Assembly: GCA_001600095.1 (NCBI GenBank)
Contig: BCIX01000004.1
Location: forward strand, 934,586-998,585
Direction of reading: 5' to 3'
DNA from: Bullera alba
Taxonomy: Eukaryota; Basidiomycota; Tremellomycetes; Tremellales; Bulleraceae
DNA length: 64,000 bases
The notes beneath the pieces were generated by a model that saw only the letters and a program-made list of their open reading frames with translations, searched no databases and was not told where the DNA came from. The translations under genes were made by a program, and so were the position numbers. This document shows positions 33,610 to 45,805 of the stretch, in pieces (positions within the stretch are counted from its first letter, which is position 1; every line of letters starts with the position of its first letter).

Positions 33610-36600
33610 TCAACCTCGACCAGCTCTCCGCTTCTCTCTCTGCTTCTCCCTAAACATCAGTCAGCCAGAGCACCGAGTATCATCAGCTTGCACTAGGACT
33701 CACCGCTGCATCTCCTTCTCCTCTGCTCTCTCCATGTTGATGTCTCCTTCGACACGACGCATCTTGGCGTTGTACGCCGCGTCCTTTTGAGCTTGTTCCT
33801 TCGCCCGCTCCTCTGCCAGGAACCGGTTGTCCTTCCTGAGCTCTCTGATGGCACCCTTTCGCTCCTTCTTGTACAGCGCCTTGACCTTGGCCGCGCTGTT
33901 CCTCTCCACATCGGGATCGTAGTGCTTGCCAGGGGCAAAGTCGTCTTCGAATTTGGGTGCGTAAGAAGCAATAGGAATCGGCTTGTGATGCTGCATCGTA
34001 AGAGGCTGTCTGGCGTCTCGGGCGAATTTGACCAAGCGTGCAAGAGAGTCCTTGGCATCTTGCACGGGTTTCTTGAAATGGTCAGCTGATGATGATACCG
34101 CTAGCATCGTCTAAACTCACCTTGAGACACGCCGCGGCTTTGGGTACCCGTGAATTCTCCAAGATCGACAGCATCGGCGAGAATAGCTCGATGAAAGCAT
34201 CGGATCCAGAGTACATGACCGAGAATGTCTGCAGTAGGCGAAGGCCGCCCAGCACGAGGTTTGCCCTGGTGTCGCTTTGCTCTTCGGGGTCCATCAGCCA
34301 AGACAGGCTCAGAGCATCTTTGATCTCTGCTGGGCTTGAGGAGACCACCAATAAGTCTCGAACCTCAGGTGCCATGAGATCGGGTATTGGGAGCGACGAG
34401 CGTCGTTGGGGAAGGAGGGCGTGTAGAGACGCGGCGATAAAGTTGATTGCCTCGGGCACCAGACGTTTCGATTCAATCTCGTACTGCGAGACGTCAGCCA
34501 GGAAACGACTGTAAAATCCTTGTTCAACCTACTGATGCCAACAACGAGCAAAGGAACAGGCCTGAGGAAATGTCGGACAGGCTCCTGATCCGACTCTGCG
34601 ATAGGTATTGACACATCAACAAGACGGCTGGAGCCACGACCGGGTTGGAGAAGTCACTCGAAGACCAAATCAGTCCAACCAGGCGCAATATTGACAGTTC
34701 GGGGCATGCTGGCAAAGTCTTCGCTTCGGGCCTGGACGCTCCACGCGACAGCCCTCGCAGCAGATTCTTCTGCATCAAAGCCAGTTTGGCGATAAAGTTG
34801 TGCGCAGCGGCGATGGGGTTGAGCTTGACCAGAGCGATGATGTGAGGTACCAACTGTTGGATCGACTCGAAAGCCGGCTGCTCTTGCGACGCAAGGATGA
34901 GGACATAGTCGAGTAGCACACCGAGGAATTCCTGGAGACAGTCATCAGCAGCGGAACCACATAGCCTCATTCGAGACGACTCACCTGCAGCTTCTCCTTG
35001 TTGCCCTGAGCCAGACTTGGATGATGCAACGCTCGGATTCGCTGAACGACAATAGGCAAAGCGGATTGCTCGAGGTCTTCCATTATGTCCTCAAAATCCT
35101 CGATACTGGAGGGGCAGGTGAAGGTATAGGGGATCTCCTTCTTCACGCTGTTGCCCTTGGCTTTCCGAGAGGTCGGAAGCTGATCGACCTCTGCCGAGCC
35201 GTCACTGGCTTCACCATCGTCATCGTCCAGGTCTTCCATGTCGGATACTGGCTCGTCATCCTCGTCGTCTTCATCATCCTCATCGTCCTCGTCCTCATCA
35301 TCGTCCCCCTCATCTTCATCTTCATCTTCATCCCCCGATCCACTCTCTTCGTCCTCACTGTCGATTTTCGAGCCAGACAGCTTTCCTTCGCCCATGTTCT
35401 CAATGCCCTCTCGTGTGAGTCCTGGCCCGAGCAACTGGTCCTCATCGTCGACAAAGTCATCATCGAGATCATCCGCATCGCCCCTCCTTTGCGAGCTTCT
35501 CTTCCTCTTATTACTGCGCTCCTCGTCACCTTCGTCATCCGTCACATCCTCGCCTCGCATCCGTCTCAGCCGTCTCGCCTCAGCCTTCTGCAGCTGAGCG
35601 GCTTCCTCGATCGCAACCTCCTCTTCTGTCTTGGTACGGTCCTTTGGCTTGGCTCTAGCTTCGAATGCCAGAGTCCGGACGAATTGATCGTACTCGGAGT
35701 CAAAGTTGTCGGTTTTGCCGTCCACAGTTCGAGGCTGGTTTCGCTGGCGAGATCCAGACGGTTCACCATTTCCACCCTGAAGCAAAGCCCGCAAATCGTC
35801 GAGATTCTCGTCCAGTTCGTCTCGCAAGTCGGCATCCAACTCCTTCTGCTGTTGTCGCTCGTACTACAAGACTGTCAGTAATACTCGCTGCTATAGGACC
35901 TACCTTGTGCTCCTTGCTCTTGGCAATGATCTCAGACATGACTTCGGCTTTCGACTTCTTCTTTGCGGGCTAAAGCTCGTCAGCAATCGCTCTGCAAAGG
36001 TACTACACAACCTACCTCATCCTCATCGGCCTCCTCCTCGAATCCACCAAAGTGACCCCGGCTGACCTGCCTCTTCTGTATTCGTCCACCCTCATCGTCC
36101 TCATCTCCCTCTTCATCCGCGCCGAGACCTTGCCTCTCAAAGTCGTCGCCCGGCAGATCCGACACTGATCTTCCACCATGAGTCAAGCCGCCCAGCAGGC
36201 CACTCTCGTCAAATCCGTCCAGACCCGTGTCTTCATCTTCGAGGTTGAACATTCCCTTTCTCCCCTGACCACGCTGTCGCTCTCTTGTGTATCGCTCCAA
36301 CATCCGATCTTCCAGCGACATGGACGGGTCGGTTTCACCGAAACGACGATCTCTGAAAGTTCCTGTATGGCCCCGCAGCTGATGTTCCGGCAGCAACGTT
36401 TTACGTCTCTGGCAAGTCACATCAGTGTCATATCCTAAAAGACGAAGGCGCTGACTTACCTGCTCTAATCCGGCCTGCTTACTCGCGCTAGGCCGCCCAA
36501 CAACGCCTTTCAAGTTACGACCTCCAACATCGTGCTTGACCTGATCAAGTTCCGTAAGCACAAGCTCTCCCTCTGAGTTATCGATGGAGAGCTGACCTTT

Positions 36601-36788
36601 GTCTCTCTCTCATCAAACTTGTTCAGGTTCTTCCTGATATCCTCTAGCTTTGCCAAAGTCTTGACTCGGTCCACCTCTCGAGCGCCACCCTTTTTGAAAG
36701 CTTTCTTGTCCTTTTTCGAAGACTGTTTCCTGTTGAGACCGGCAGAATTTAACGCTGTTTTCAGCTGAGTGAGCTGTGAGCCTCCCAT
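33610..36788 (-). CDS. NOP14: Nucleolar protein Nop14 (SSU processome, U3 snoRNP)
   Basis: Nine exons (36597-36788, 36460-36540, 36016-36408, 35904-35969, 34985-35863, 34533-34931, 34121-34483, 33704-34071, 33610-33649) give 926 aa. Nop14 is needed for 18S rRNA maturation and 40S assembly. Signatures are the N-terminal NLNKFDERETKHDVGGRNLK, SMSLEDRMLERYTRERQR, a long Asp/Glu tract (about residues 365-420), the HEAT-like middle region, and YDPDVERNSAAKVKALYKKE followed by RELRKDNRFLAEE near the C-terminus. The intron at 34072-34120 uses a TTCAAG acceptor right after a GCTGAC branch-like site. The nearer CATCAG would break the frame. Very acidic antisense frames here are compositional shadows. 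Confidence 0.94.
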
Positions 36789-37170
36789 CTTCCCAACCGG
36801 TGATGCTGGTGAGTCGCGTCTAACTGTAGTGAAAAGACAGCGAAGACTGGAAGAGCCGCTGCGAAAACAAGCAGGCGCTCGCTCGGAAATCTTAGAAAGG
36901 TGTAAATGTCACGTGACATGTCCGGGGTCCCCGCCCAGATCCCACTTGCTTGCGATCCGCCTGCTGCATGCTGTAAGCTCGAGGCCTGCCTGCCCTTAGG
37001 CATAGCCTAGGTGTCGTTGAGTACTTGTGTGGATAGAGGACATCGAATTCCATCTATAGCTTCTTGAAAACGATGAGCGGCAATCTGCCAGAGTCGTCAT
37101 CATGACAAGACCCGACTAGCGACTTTTGAAGCCAAAGCCAGCACGAGAAGCTCCGGAAAGCAGATCTAGA
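36789..37170. promoter_or_regulatory. Bidirectional promoter NOP14/VPS34 with a 14-bp E-box palindrome
   Basis: 382 bases separate the divergent start codons. ATGTCACGTGACAT at 36906-36919 is a perfect 14-bp palindrome centred on CACGTG, with GTCACGTGAC as preferred by Cbf1/Pho4-type bHLH factors. It lies about 120 bases from the NOP14 start and 250 from the VPS34 start. Confidence 0.55.
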
Positions 37171-40100
37171 ATGCAGGTCGCTCCCTCTGGCGACAAGGAC
37201 TACTCCTTTGCCAGGTTGTGTGATCTCAAATCGCACGTCACTCTCAAGATGTAGGTGATCATTGCTGCTGATTACTTTTGCTCACGCGTGTACCCCAGCG
37301 GATCTCTTGAAGGCGATGTCCCGGTCAGGTCATACTCGGAAACCTTGAGAGATCCAACGCTCAGGCATACCGGTACTCAAGCTCAGTGCGTCCCGATGAA
37401 CGAGATATGATGGCTGATAGAAAGAGGGCTGGCAGATCTCTATGTCAGCTGCGAGCTCTGGACGGATCAGCAACCTGCGACTGGATCATTCAGAACAGCA
37501 TGGAAGGACTTTCCGAAGAGCTATACGTAGGTGTCAATCCTGCCGTTCGACTTTTGTGCACTCATGGTATTCCGCAGATGGAACCAAACGATCATACTGC
37601 CAATAACATATCCGTCGCTGTTGCTAAGCTCTCGACTGGTTCTCACTATATGGGACATTCAGGGAGCTGGAAAAGCTGTCCCGGTCGGCGGGGCCACCAT
37701 GTTTCTGTTCAACGAGAAACGGTAGGTCTCGTCGATGTCAGTGACTATATTTCGACTGACTCATCGCTATCAGTATACTCAAACGAGGGCAACAGCGGCT
37801 GCTTGTTCATCGAGGGGTGAGGGCCGACCCTGCGATAGATACTAGCACTCCAGGCGACGTATCGTTGACCGAGCCGGAGGACGAGATGGGCAGACTGGAA
37901 CGGGTGAGTTGCCTTAACTGCCAATGTTGCAACACTGACATATCGAGCCAGCTGGTTAAAGATTATGAGAGAGGGGATCTAGCCAAGATAGATTGGCTTG
38001 ATCGTTTAGCGTTCAGGCAACTGGAGCAGACCCATGCGGTAAGTTGCTGAACGGATGCTGAATATTCGGGCTGACCGAAAGAACAGGTCGAGGCGAGCAA
38101 GTCGGACAAGCTTTACCTGTACATCGATCTGCCGAGATTTGACTTTCCTGTGGTGTTATCTGAGCAGGTGTGTCTAGCCCTCTGGACCCTGTCACCGAAG
38201 TGTTTTCTGATCCAGTACGACCTCAGGACACGCCGCCCGTCCTGCCCCCGCAACCGGTCCTTGCGGAACAACCGCAAGGTGCTGCCCAACTATCGGTACT
38301 GCCTCCTGACACATTGACCAACGACCCGAACCTGTGGCGAACTTACGATCCCGATGTATGGCGGGAGAATCCTGTCGAAACGAAACATAGAAAGCTGTTA
38401 CGGAGTCAGCGATTGGGCGATGAGGGTCGCGATCTGAAGCCTGGTCCTGTCGATAGAGACCGACTCGCTGTGAGCCTGTCTCTCTGCCTGACGGGAGTAC
38501 GATCTGACGGACTTCGTCTTTTCAGGAGATTTTCCGTTTGCCTCCGACAGCCTCTCTTTCAGCTGTCGACAAGGACCTTCTCTGGAAGTTCCGGTTCTCC
38601 TTACCCCGCTCGCCCAAGTCACTCACAAAGTTCCTGAAGTGCGTCACCTGGTCCGATCCTGTGGAGGCGAAGCAAGCAGTCGAGAAGCTTCTACCTCTCT
38701 GGGGCCAAGAAGTCGGGGTGGACGATGCGCTAGAGCTCCTGGGTCCCGGGTTCACAAATAAGGGAGTTCGAGCGTTTGCCGTTGCCAGATTGGCCAGAGC
38801 TGATGACGAGGTGGGTCGAGCTCAGCGGAACAAGTAGACTGACCATTCCAGGAATTACTGCTGTATCTGCTGCAGCTCGTCCAAGCCCTTAAATTCGAGC
38901 GAGGATCTGGTCATCACGCACACCGCTCTACCCGCGACGCCACGCGACATAGAGAGACAACTGAGCCGCTAGAGGAGGAAGGCGGTCTGTCTCAATTCCT
39001 CATTGCGCGCAGCGCTGCCAACCCATTACTGGGTACCTCATTCCACTGGTATCTAATGATCGAGTGCGTCGACCGTGGATCAGTTGGGAAGATGTATGCC
39101 AAAGTTGCCTTCAACTTCATGAAGAGGTTATCAGAGGTGAGCTACAAGATCCGCATCCACTTCATCCCTCTTCTGACATCTCTCAGACACCTCAGGGCAC
39201 GGCACAGCGCGATGTGCTGAAACGACAAGGCGAGCTCATCGAGAAGCTCTCGTCGCGCGCGAAGGAGATCCGAGCTTCGAAAGACGCAAGATCAAAGAAG
39301 ATCGAAAAGTTACGACATTACGTCGCAGACCCTAAGCACGGTTTATCCCCCTTGGCTGCGCCTCTATCACTGCCGCTCAACGCTCGATTGACAGTCACAT
39401 CGTTGGTAGCAGAGAAGTCGTCAATCTTCAAATCAAATCTGTCGCCTCTCCTGCTTTACTTTGAGACAGTTGACGCCAATCAGACTGAGGAGGACGCTGT
39501 CGATTCCGAGGGGTTGACCGTCGTACATCCAGAATACCCAATAATCTTCAAGAACGGTGATGATCTGCGGCAGGATCAATTGGTAATCCAACTATTCACC
39601 CTCATGGATCGCTTACTACGGAAGGAGAACCTGGACCTTCGCTTGAGCCCGTATACTGTCCTCGCCACGTCGATCACCGAAGGTATGATCCAGTTCGTGC
39701 CTAGCAAGAGCTTGGCGGCGATTATGGCGGAACATGGGAACTTGCAGACATATCTGAGGTTGAACCACGCGGATGATGGCGCGCTTGGATCCTACGGCAT
39801 CGAAGCGGGGGTGATGGATACTTTCGTAAGGAGCTGTGGTGAGTACAGAACCTCTGACTCGCGCAAAAGCTCGACTGATGATTGCAGCTGGTTATTCGGT
39901 GTTGACATATGTCTTGGGAGTGGGAGATCGGCATCTTGACAATCTCATGCTCACCCCAGACGGTGAGTTTTCAAGCCTGCACAAGCCTCGAGACTGGCAG
40001 CTGATTTCAATATAGGACACTTCTTCCATGGTAAGACTACCCTTCGCGAGTCTCCACGTGCTGACTATCGAACAGTCGACTTTGGCTACATTCTTGGCCG

Positions 40101-40544
40101 GGACCCAAAACCATATCCACCCCCGGTGAAAGTGTGCAAAGAGATGGTGGACGCCATGGGAGGTGCGGCATCAGCACACTACGCTCGCTTCCAAAGTCTC
40201 TGCTACACAGCCTTCATCAACCTAAGGAAGAACTCCAACTTGATTCTGAATCTGATAGCATTGATGGTCGACGCGGGTATCCAGGATATTCAACTGGAAC
40301 CCGACAAAGCTGTCTGGAAGGTGAGTCCTGAAGTACTTTGATCAGCTCTGACCCAGTGTAGGTGCAAGAGAAGTTCATGTTGGACCTGAATGAAGAGGAT
40401 GCGATCAAGCAATTCGAAGTCTTGCTCAACGACACGTCATACCTCACAGTGGTGTTCGATCGTATTCACGACTGGTAAGTGGATTTCCAATCCGTCAGTT
40501 TCGCTGCTGATGGCCGTCCCAGGGCTCAATATCTACGTGACTAA
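37171..40544 (+). CDS. VPS34: Class III phosphatidylinositol 3-kinase Vps34
   Basis: Sixteen exons (37171-37250, 37299-37385, 37425-37526, 37578-37721, 37774-37903, 37952-38038, 38087-38167, 38227-38469, 38526-38810, 38852-39136, 39187-39838, 39888-39962, 40016-40030, 40076-40320, 40362-40474, 40523-40544) give 881 aa, as in yeast (875). A C2 domain ([25 protein letters not shown]) is followed by the PIK helical domain ([31 protein letters not shown]). The kinase domain has [20 protein letters not shown], the catalytic loop GVGDRHLDN and [14 protein letters not shown], and the end RIHDWAQYLRD. It makes PI3P for autophagy and endosomal/vacuolar sorting. A 15-nt micro-exon (40016-40030) sits between the catalytic loop and DFG. 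The acceptor at 37425 is the least certain junction. Confidence 0.94.
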
Positions 40545-40826
40545 ACATCGAGACCGGGAGAGGCTGAGCTGTAGTGTATAAACCTGAAAAAAGTTGCCGA
40601 CTCGTACATATGTACTGTACGCGTAGATGAGATGATCCATTACCTTCGCCAGGCCGGCGCCAGGCACACGGGACGATCGATGATTTCCGCCAGCCGGCAG
40701 CTGCCGAAAAAGTTGAAACGTTTGTCGTCATGAACGTCCACAACTCTCTCCCCTTCTAAATCATCTGCGAGCACACTTCATCCGCGTCTCGCCTGTACAG
40801 CCGGTGGGCGCGGTGTCTCGACTGTC

Positions 40827-42155
40827 ATGCCTGCCAACTTTGCCTCGTCCTTGATCTTGTCGACGACGGCTTACCTGGGCAAAGCGTTCCTCCGATTCGG
40901 CACCAAAGACCTGCGCGTAGATGGCCTGCCGACCTTGTTGAAGGCGCTGGAGGAGAAGCCGCAATCTCAGACATCGAATGTTCAAGATGGACAGCCAGGC
41001 CGACCTCGGAGGCGGGGCGTGGTCACCAGTGAGTGCCGCAGGCTATATGAATGAGCACGGAGAGCTGACCGAGAGATCAGTCTGTAACCATAACTCTGTA
41101 GTAGATGATCCATTTGTGAGCTTCACCTCAGACCTATCGAAGCTGGCGTCATCGATCGGGATAAGGAGATGAAGGAGTGACTGACTGGATCCCAGATGTG
41201 GTCGATCTTGCCCATCCAGAACTTTCTGCCGTTCGCTCTACCCGCCCATACCTCGCGTCATTCGAGGTGGACTCTGGGAGGTGGGTTTCCTTGACAGTTT
41301 CCCGTCATGCATTTCGCTCACTATACTTCTCGTACAGCCCGAGACATCATGTTCACCAACCCCGTCTTCTCAAAGTTCTTCACCTCTGGACAGGTCATCA
41401 ACACCGAACGAGGAGGCGGTATCTTTCAGCCTGCTATCGATGAAGCTGTGAAAAGGCTACAAGATGGCGAATGGGTGCGATGAATTCTCTCAATTCGCCA
41501 AGCAGTGCTGATATTGCTTAACACAGATTCACATCTTTCCCGAAGCCAAAGTCAACCAGCGGAAGACGAACCCAGACGGAGGCATACTGCGGTTCAAATG
41601 GGGCATGTGAGTCGGAAGAGAGAACCTTGGGTTGTCATTTCTCTGACCTGCGCCGTCCAGAGGGCGTATCATCATGGACTCGGAAACGATGCCCGAGATA
41701 ATACCCATGTGGATATCAGGTACGTGCTCAGATCAAGCAATTCGGCTGACAGTTCAGGCTTTGACCAGATTATGCCGGAGACCAGAGGATTCCCCCGATT
41801 CGTGCCCCGTACAGGCGCACGGATATCGATAACAGTCGGAGAGCCTCTGACCACGCAGATCCAGCCCCTGGTAGACAAGTGGAGAGGGCTAGCCAGGCAG
41901 GAGTCTGGGACAGTTGGCGTGGGTGGAAAATGGGAGGCAGAAGGCAATTCACCGCCAGGCGAGAAGCAGCGAGATATTCGGGAAAGCGGATATCTATCCG
42001 AGGGTCAGGAGGAAGCAGTTCGGATACAGATCACCAGTGCGCTTCAGGACGGACTACAGAAGCTGGGGCAATCCGTAGAGGAAGCCCAGGGTCGGATCGC
42101 GTCGGGTGAATGGTGTCACTCGATTTCTAAAAGTCAAAGGGGATTGGTGCAGTAG
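40827..42155 (+). CDS. TAZ1: Tafazzin-type cardiolipin transacylase
   Basis: Seven exons (40827-41028, 41081-41115, 41196-41280, 41338-41474, 41527-41606, 41661-41719, 41758-42155) give 331 aa. The acyltransferase HX4D motif is CNHNSVVDDP. It is followed by TLGARDIMFTNP, SGQVINTERGGGIFQPAID, WIHIFPEAKVNQ, GILRFKWG and EIIPMWISGFDQIMPE, all tafazzin features. Tafazzin remodels cardiolipin acyl chains in mitochondria. The N-terminal hydrophobic segment around SLILSTTAYLGKAFLRFG fits interfacial membrane anchoring. The C-terminal 90 residues are a charged extension. The gene converges with RBX1, with 125 bases between the stops. Confidence 0.92.
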
Positions 42156-42280
42156 TCGATGGAGCATAGCTGGTAGTCATCATGTATCATACACATAGAA
42201 GCTATCGGTTACAAAGGATGGCGGAAGGCGAAAAACGCCGGCAGTCCACGATTGACCGCTCTTTGCAGCAGTAGCACCGG

Positions 42281-42964
42281 TCATCGTCCGTACTTCTGGA
42301 GCTCCCATTGTCGGCTAAAGGGAAGTCAGCTACGTCTCTCGCCTATCATCGATCAATCTCACTTGTCCAATGGGCAGACTGTAGGTCCCGAGAGTCAGTA
42401 TGTGGTCATTCTTTGTAACCAAATGAAGGGACTGACCAGGTCGCGTCTTAAGCCAACGAGCGATACAGTGGAAATGGAAGGCGTGCTGAGGATAGAATCA
42501 GCGATGAAAGACGCATTCTTCGTCGACCCGGCCTACATTGCAGATTCCCCAAGCGACCGTGCAGCCTGAATAAGAAGTCAGCGGGGCTTCTATGATGATC
42601 CTGGTAGCCTGCTTACCTTCAGACTCGGCGCCTTGGTTCGCCTGACAGTCGATACCTGGAATCACTTATCAGAAACAGCAACCTTCAATGAAGATGTGTA
42701 ACGCACAGAGATCCATGATATGATTTTTGCAGATGGCACAGTTGTCAACGACAATGTCTATGGGAGTCATCAGATAGAGCGAGGATCGACTAGCGCTGTC
42801 CACGCACCCCACGACCAAAGGGCTACAGCGTTCCACTACAGCAAACACCATCAGCTCGGCAGATTAGGTTGACAATGATGTTGACTTACCTTTTTGACCT
42901 CGAAACGCGGCTTCTTGTCGCCCCCGCCTACGGCCTTCGATGTTGTGGGAGGGTCTACTTCCAT
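42281..42964 (-). CDS. RBX1: RING-box protein Rbx1 (cullin-RING ligase subunit)
   Basis: Eight exons (42890-42964, 42808-42835, 42707-42757, 42617-42655, 42537-42565, 42437-42485, 42363-42378, 42281-42314) fit 106 aa into 684 bases, including a 16-nt exon (VCPLDN) and two of 28-29 nt. The product has KPRFEVKKWNAVALWSWDI and the RING-H2 residues [36 protein letters not shown] and CPLDNRQWELQKYG. It recruits E2 enzymes to SCF and other cullin ligases. The position usually RQVCPLD reads RPVCPLD here. Confidence 0.96.
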
Positions 42965-43240
42965 CTCGCTTGTTGTTAAGATGCAGAGTTGAACCAGATA
43001 GGAGCGATATCAAAGAGATGAAGACCGCTGGAACATGAAAGATCCGCCAGGATGAAAGTGGAGGACCTGGAGGGTAGGGACGGGAGACAACCGTGGAGAA
43101 TGAAACGACGCCCTCACCACGTTCCACAGAGCTGCTCACAGCTGACAGCTGTACAGCCTCTGATGTCTGAAGTACGATACATGTATCTTTGAGTAGTGGG
43201 AATCAATTGTCCGTTTGCAAGTCCCCCTTCTACGTCCCAG

Positions 43241-45805
43241 TCACTCAGCAGAAATATCTCGCCCAAAGGTGTACATCCCCTCGATCACGCTCAACACCGA
43301 CAAGAACTGCATCAACAGTTTTTGACTGGACCAGTCAGCGATGGCAGCGTATGCAACACTGCTAACTCACGCGCGCGAGGTCGTCGGAGTCATAGAGACC
43401 GAACACTCCATCAGTTGTATAGCAACAAAGCGCACTGAGACCTCAGCAATGACCACAGGTCAGGCTACTCACCTTTCTGCACCAATGACGGTCCGTTTGT
43501 CGCAACCTGGAGATCAGCTTATGATGCTTTCGAAGCCACTTACGCATTCAACAGGTAGACTGTTCAGCCCATCAAGAAGCTCGGTCGCTATGTCCTCTGC
43601 CTGCTCCATCGACTCTCCGTCATCGACGCGGTTGACAGGCATCTGAGTCAAAGCTGACAGTTGCTGATACAGTGACTCCCTGGTTTGGAGGAGAACCAGC
43701 CGCACCAAGTGCTGAGTTACCAGGATATTTCCCTGCATTGTCAGTCGAGATTCTGGGGATTGAGACTCACCTGCATCACGAGAAAGCTATTCAAGGCCTG
43801 TGGAGCGTCCCCTGCGGATTGGAAAAAGTTGAGGAACCGATCCTGTAGTTTGGATTCCCAGTCGTGTGCTGGACTGGAGGCTCGAGAATCATATGCTTTG
43901 CGAAGCCTCAACGGAGCCGGAACGTCCAGAGCTATCTGCAAGACCTTTGCCCTGAGTTCACCAACGTTTTGGAGATCTGCTAGTATGGAGTCTACCGTTG
44001 GCGGCGCTTTTCGCCGTTGCAGCAGCAAAGCGTCGTTCAGGATTCTGGACGTCAGCTTGGCCTCCAGCTCAGACTTACCTGAAGAGGTTGGTCGTTACGT
44101 TGAATCCCGTCAGAACGGGAACTTGGTTGAGCGGTTGCGCCATTATGCCATCTGGGGTGATCTGTTCGTCGTCGACTTCGGATGGCAGTCGAAGAGCCGC
44201 CGCGTCTTCCAATCGTAGGCAGATTGTTCGAGCTCGGAGACAAGCTGTGCTCTTGTCCGCCTGGAAGAGGAGCCAATACATCCTTCGGCGCATCTCACAC
44301 TCGATGGGATCTGTCGTCAGATGTGGCCAAGATAAGGGGCACTAACCTAGATGATCATAGCTCTTTCGGATGTCAGCAAGAAATCAAGAAGGGCGGAACT
44401 CACTGCTTCCTCGTTCAAACGTAAAGCCAAAGCCATCTGATTTGCAGTCGCCGTGCACACCACGTGCGCAGTATTGTTGCCTAGCAGGAGATGCACGATG
44501 CCTTCAAGATAACAGATCACAATGTATGTGCTAGACACGGGACAGGGTTCCTACATTGTTAGATTGTGCCAGACATTCACACTCACCTCAAAGATGAACG
44601 CGATTTTGGCTCGCGCGATCTTTATGCAGCGTCGGGCTAACGACTCGACCTGGTTCTTCTCCAAGTTGACGAGCCCTCGCGGAATTTGAACCAAGGTAGA
44701 AGCGATCACCGCGAGGACCAAAGAAAAGAATACAGGATCTGAACGATCGCGTCTGGCCGAGAGGTCTGCGACAAAAGAGGGTCGATGCAAAAATGGGGTG
44801 ATAGGGTATACCTGCGGATCAGCCTCTGTCATTCGACCTTCGACTTACATAGTCGAAGAAGAGTCCAATTATGTTGTCAATTACAGGGGTCGACACAACC
44901 TGATCCAGGTTGTCCGGCAAAGCTGATGGATTGAAGCTCGGCGAGCCCATCAACAAGGGTATGGCGGGCGAAACACTAAGGTAAGCCAAAGGCGGGTTGA
45001 GAACACTTACCTCGACTATGAAGCTGGTCAGCTTGAACAATGTAGACCTGAGATAGTCTGCACCTACCATGTCACCCGACCTGGATTCTGGATGAGCATT
45101 GTATCCATGAACAGCATCAGAGATCGCGCTAATATCGTTGTGATGAGAATCTTGTCGGAGTGCATATCCTGGGACGCTCTCGCCTCACCTCAAGTCACTA
45201 TCACAGTCAGCGACAAACATGATCCATCAGAATGAGATCCACTCACACTGGGGCTGGACCTTTCTTTCGAGAGACCTTGATTCGAACGCACTCGTGCGCA
45301 AAGCGTCGACATCGAGCACATGGGAGCTTTGTAGCGTCGGGGTGATTCGGAGGTACCAATGGCGAAGGCTCGCATCTTCGTCTGAAGGATGAGCGCTGTT
45401 CAGGACTTTCACACTCACTTTCCCTTCCGGCACGCCTCGCAACCTGTTCGAGGGGTTAATGTCTGCCAGTCGGTCCCAGGGTGTTCACTTACTCGTCAAG
45501 GTCGGCGTTCCACCGGAACTGGATGACCGATTCTTGCTGCCGTCCCTCCCTAGATGGTCGTCTTCCTCTGCAGGAGACGGAAGACTCATGCGCTTCTGCT
45601 TCTTGGTAGGATGTTCCTCGTCTCCGGGCGTCCGTTCATTCTGGTACATTGGCTGCGGCGAAGCCCTTATGCTCGTTCGAGAGCTTGACTCTGCCAGATT
45701 CTCTTGACCAAGCTGTGGACTCGGTAGGTACGTCGACGCGTAGGTATGGGTACCCTGTGGGTATCCGGGCAGCGATGTCGCGAGGGGGTCACCCGGGTAG
45801 GACAT
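43241..45805 (-). CDS. Zn(II)2Cys6 fungal transcription factor with fungal-specific TF domain
   Basis: Thirteen exons (45493-45805, 45419-45443, 45247-45381, 44849-45176, 44587-44811, 44404-44550, 44347-44362, 44079-44310, 43771-44044, 43544-43732, 43473-43506, 43371-43434, 43241-43325) give about 688 aa. The zinc cluster is assembled over introns: CEACRKGK from a 25-nt exon joined to RRC, then CARCRRFAHEC in the next exon. The middle domain has ITPFLHRPSFVADL, VLAVIASTLVQIPRGL, RRCIKIARAKIAF and ECEMRRRMYWLLFQADKS, typical of the fungal-specific regulatory domain. The acceptor at 45176 is chosen by phase and is the least certain. Its target genes are unknown. Confidence 0.88.

Noticed and set aside
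34072..34120. Possible frameshift in NOP14 between exons 7 and 8
   Set aside because: Using the TTCAAG acceptor after the GCTGAC branch-like site restores the frame, so no mutation is needed.
35021..35881. Long plus-strand open frame (286 codons) opposite NOP14
   Set aside because: It mirrors the Asp/Glu-rich NOP14 exon; GAT/GAG/GAC repeats leave the complementary frames open. Its Val/Ile/Leu-only composition has no domain.
38168..38226. Apparent frame break in VPS34 after [10 protein letters not shown]
   Set aside because: A 59-nt intron ending at GACCTCAG keeps the frame; the nearer GATCCAG acceptor is the wrong phase.
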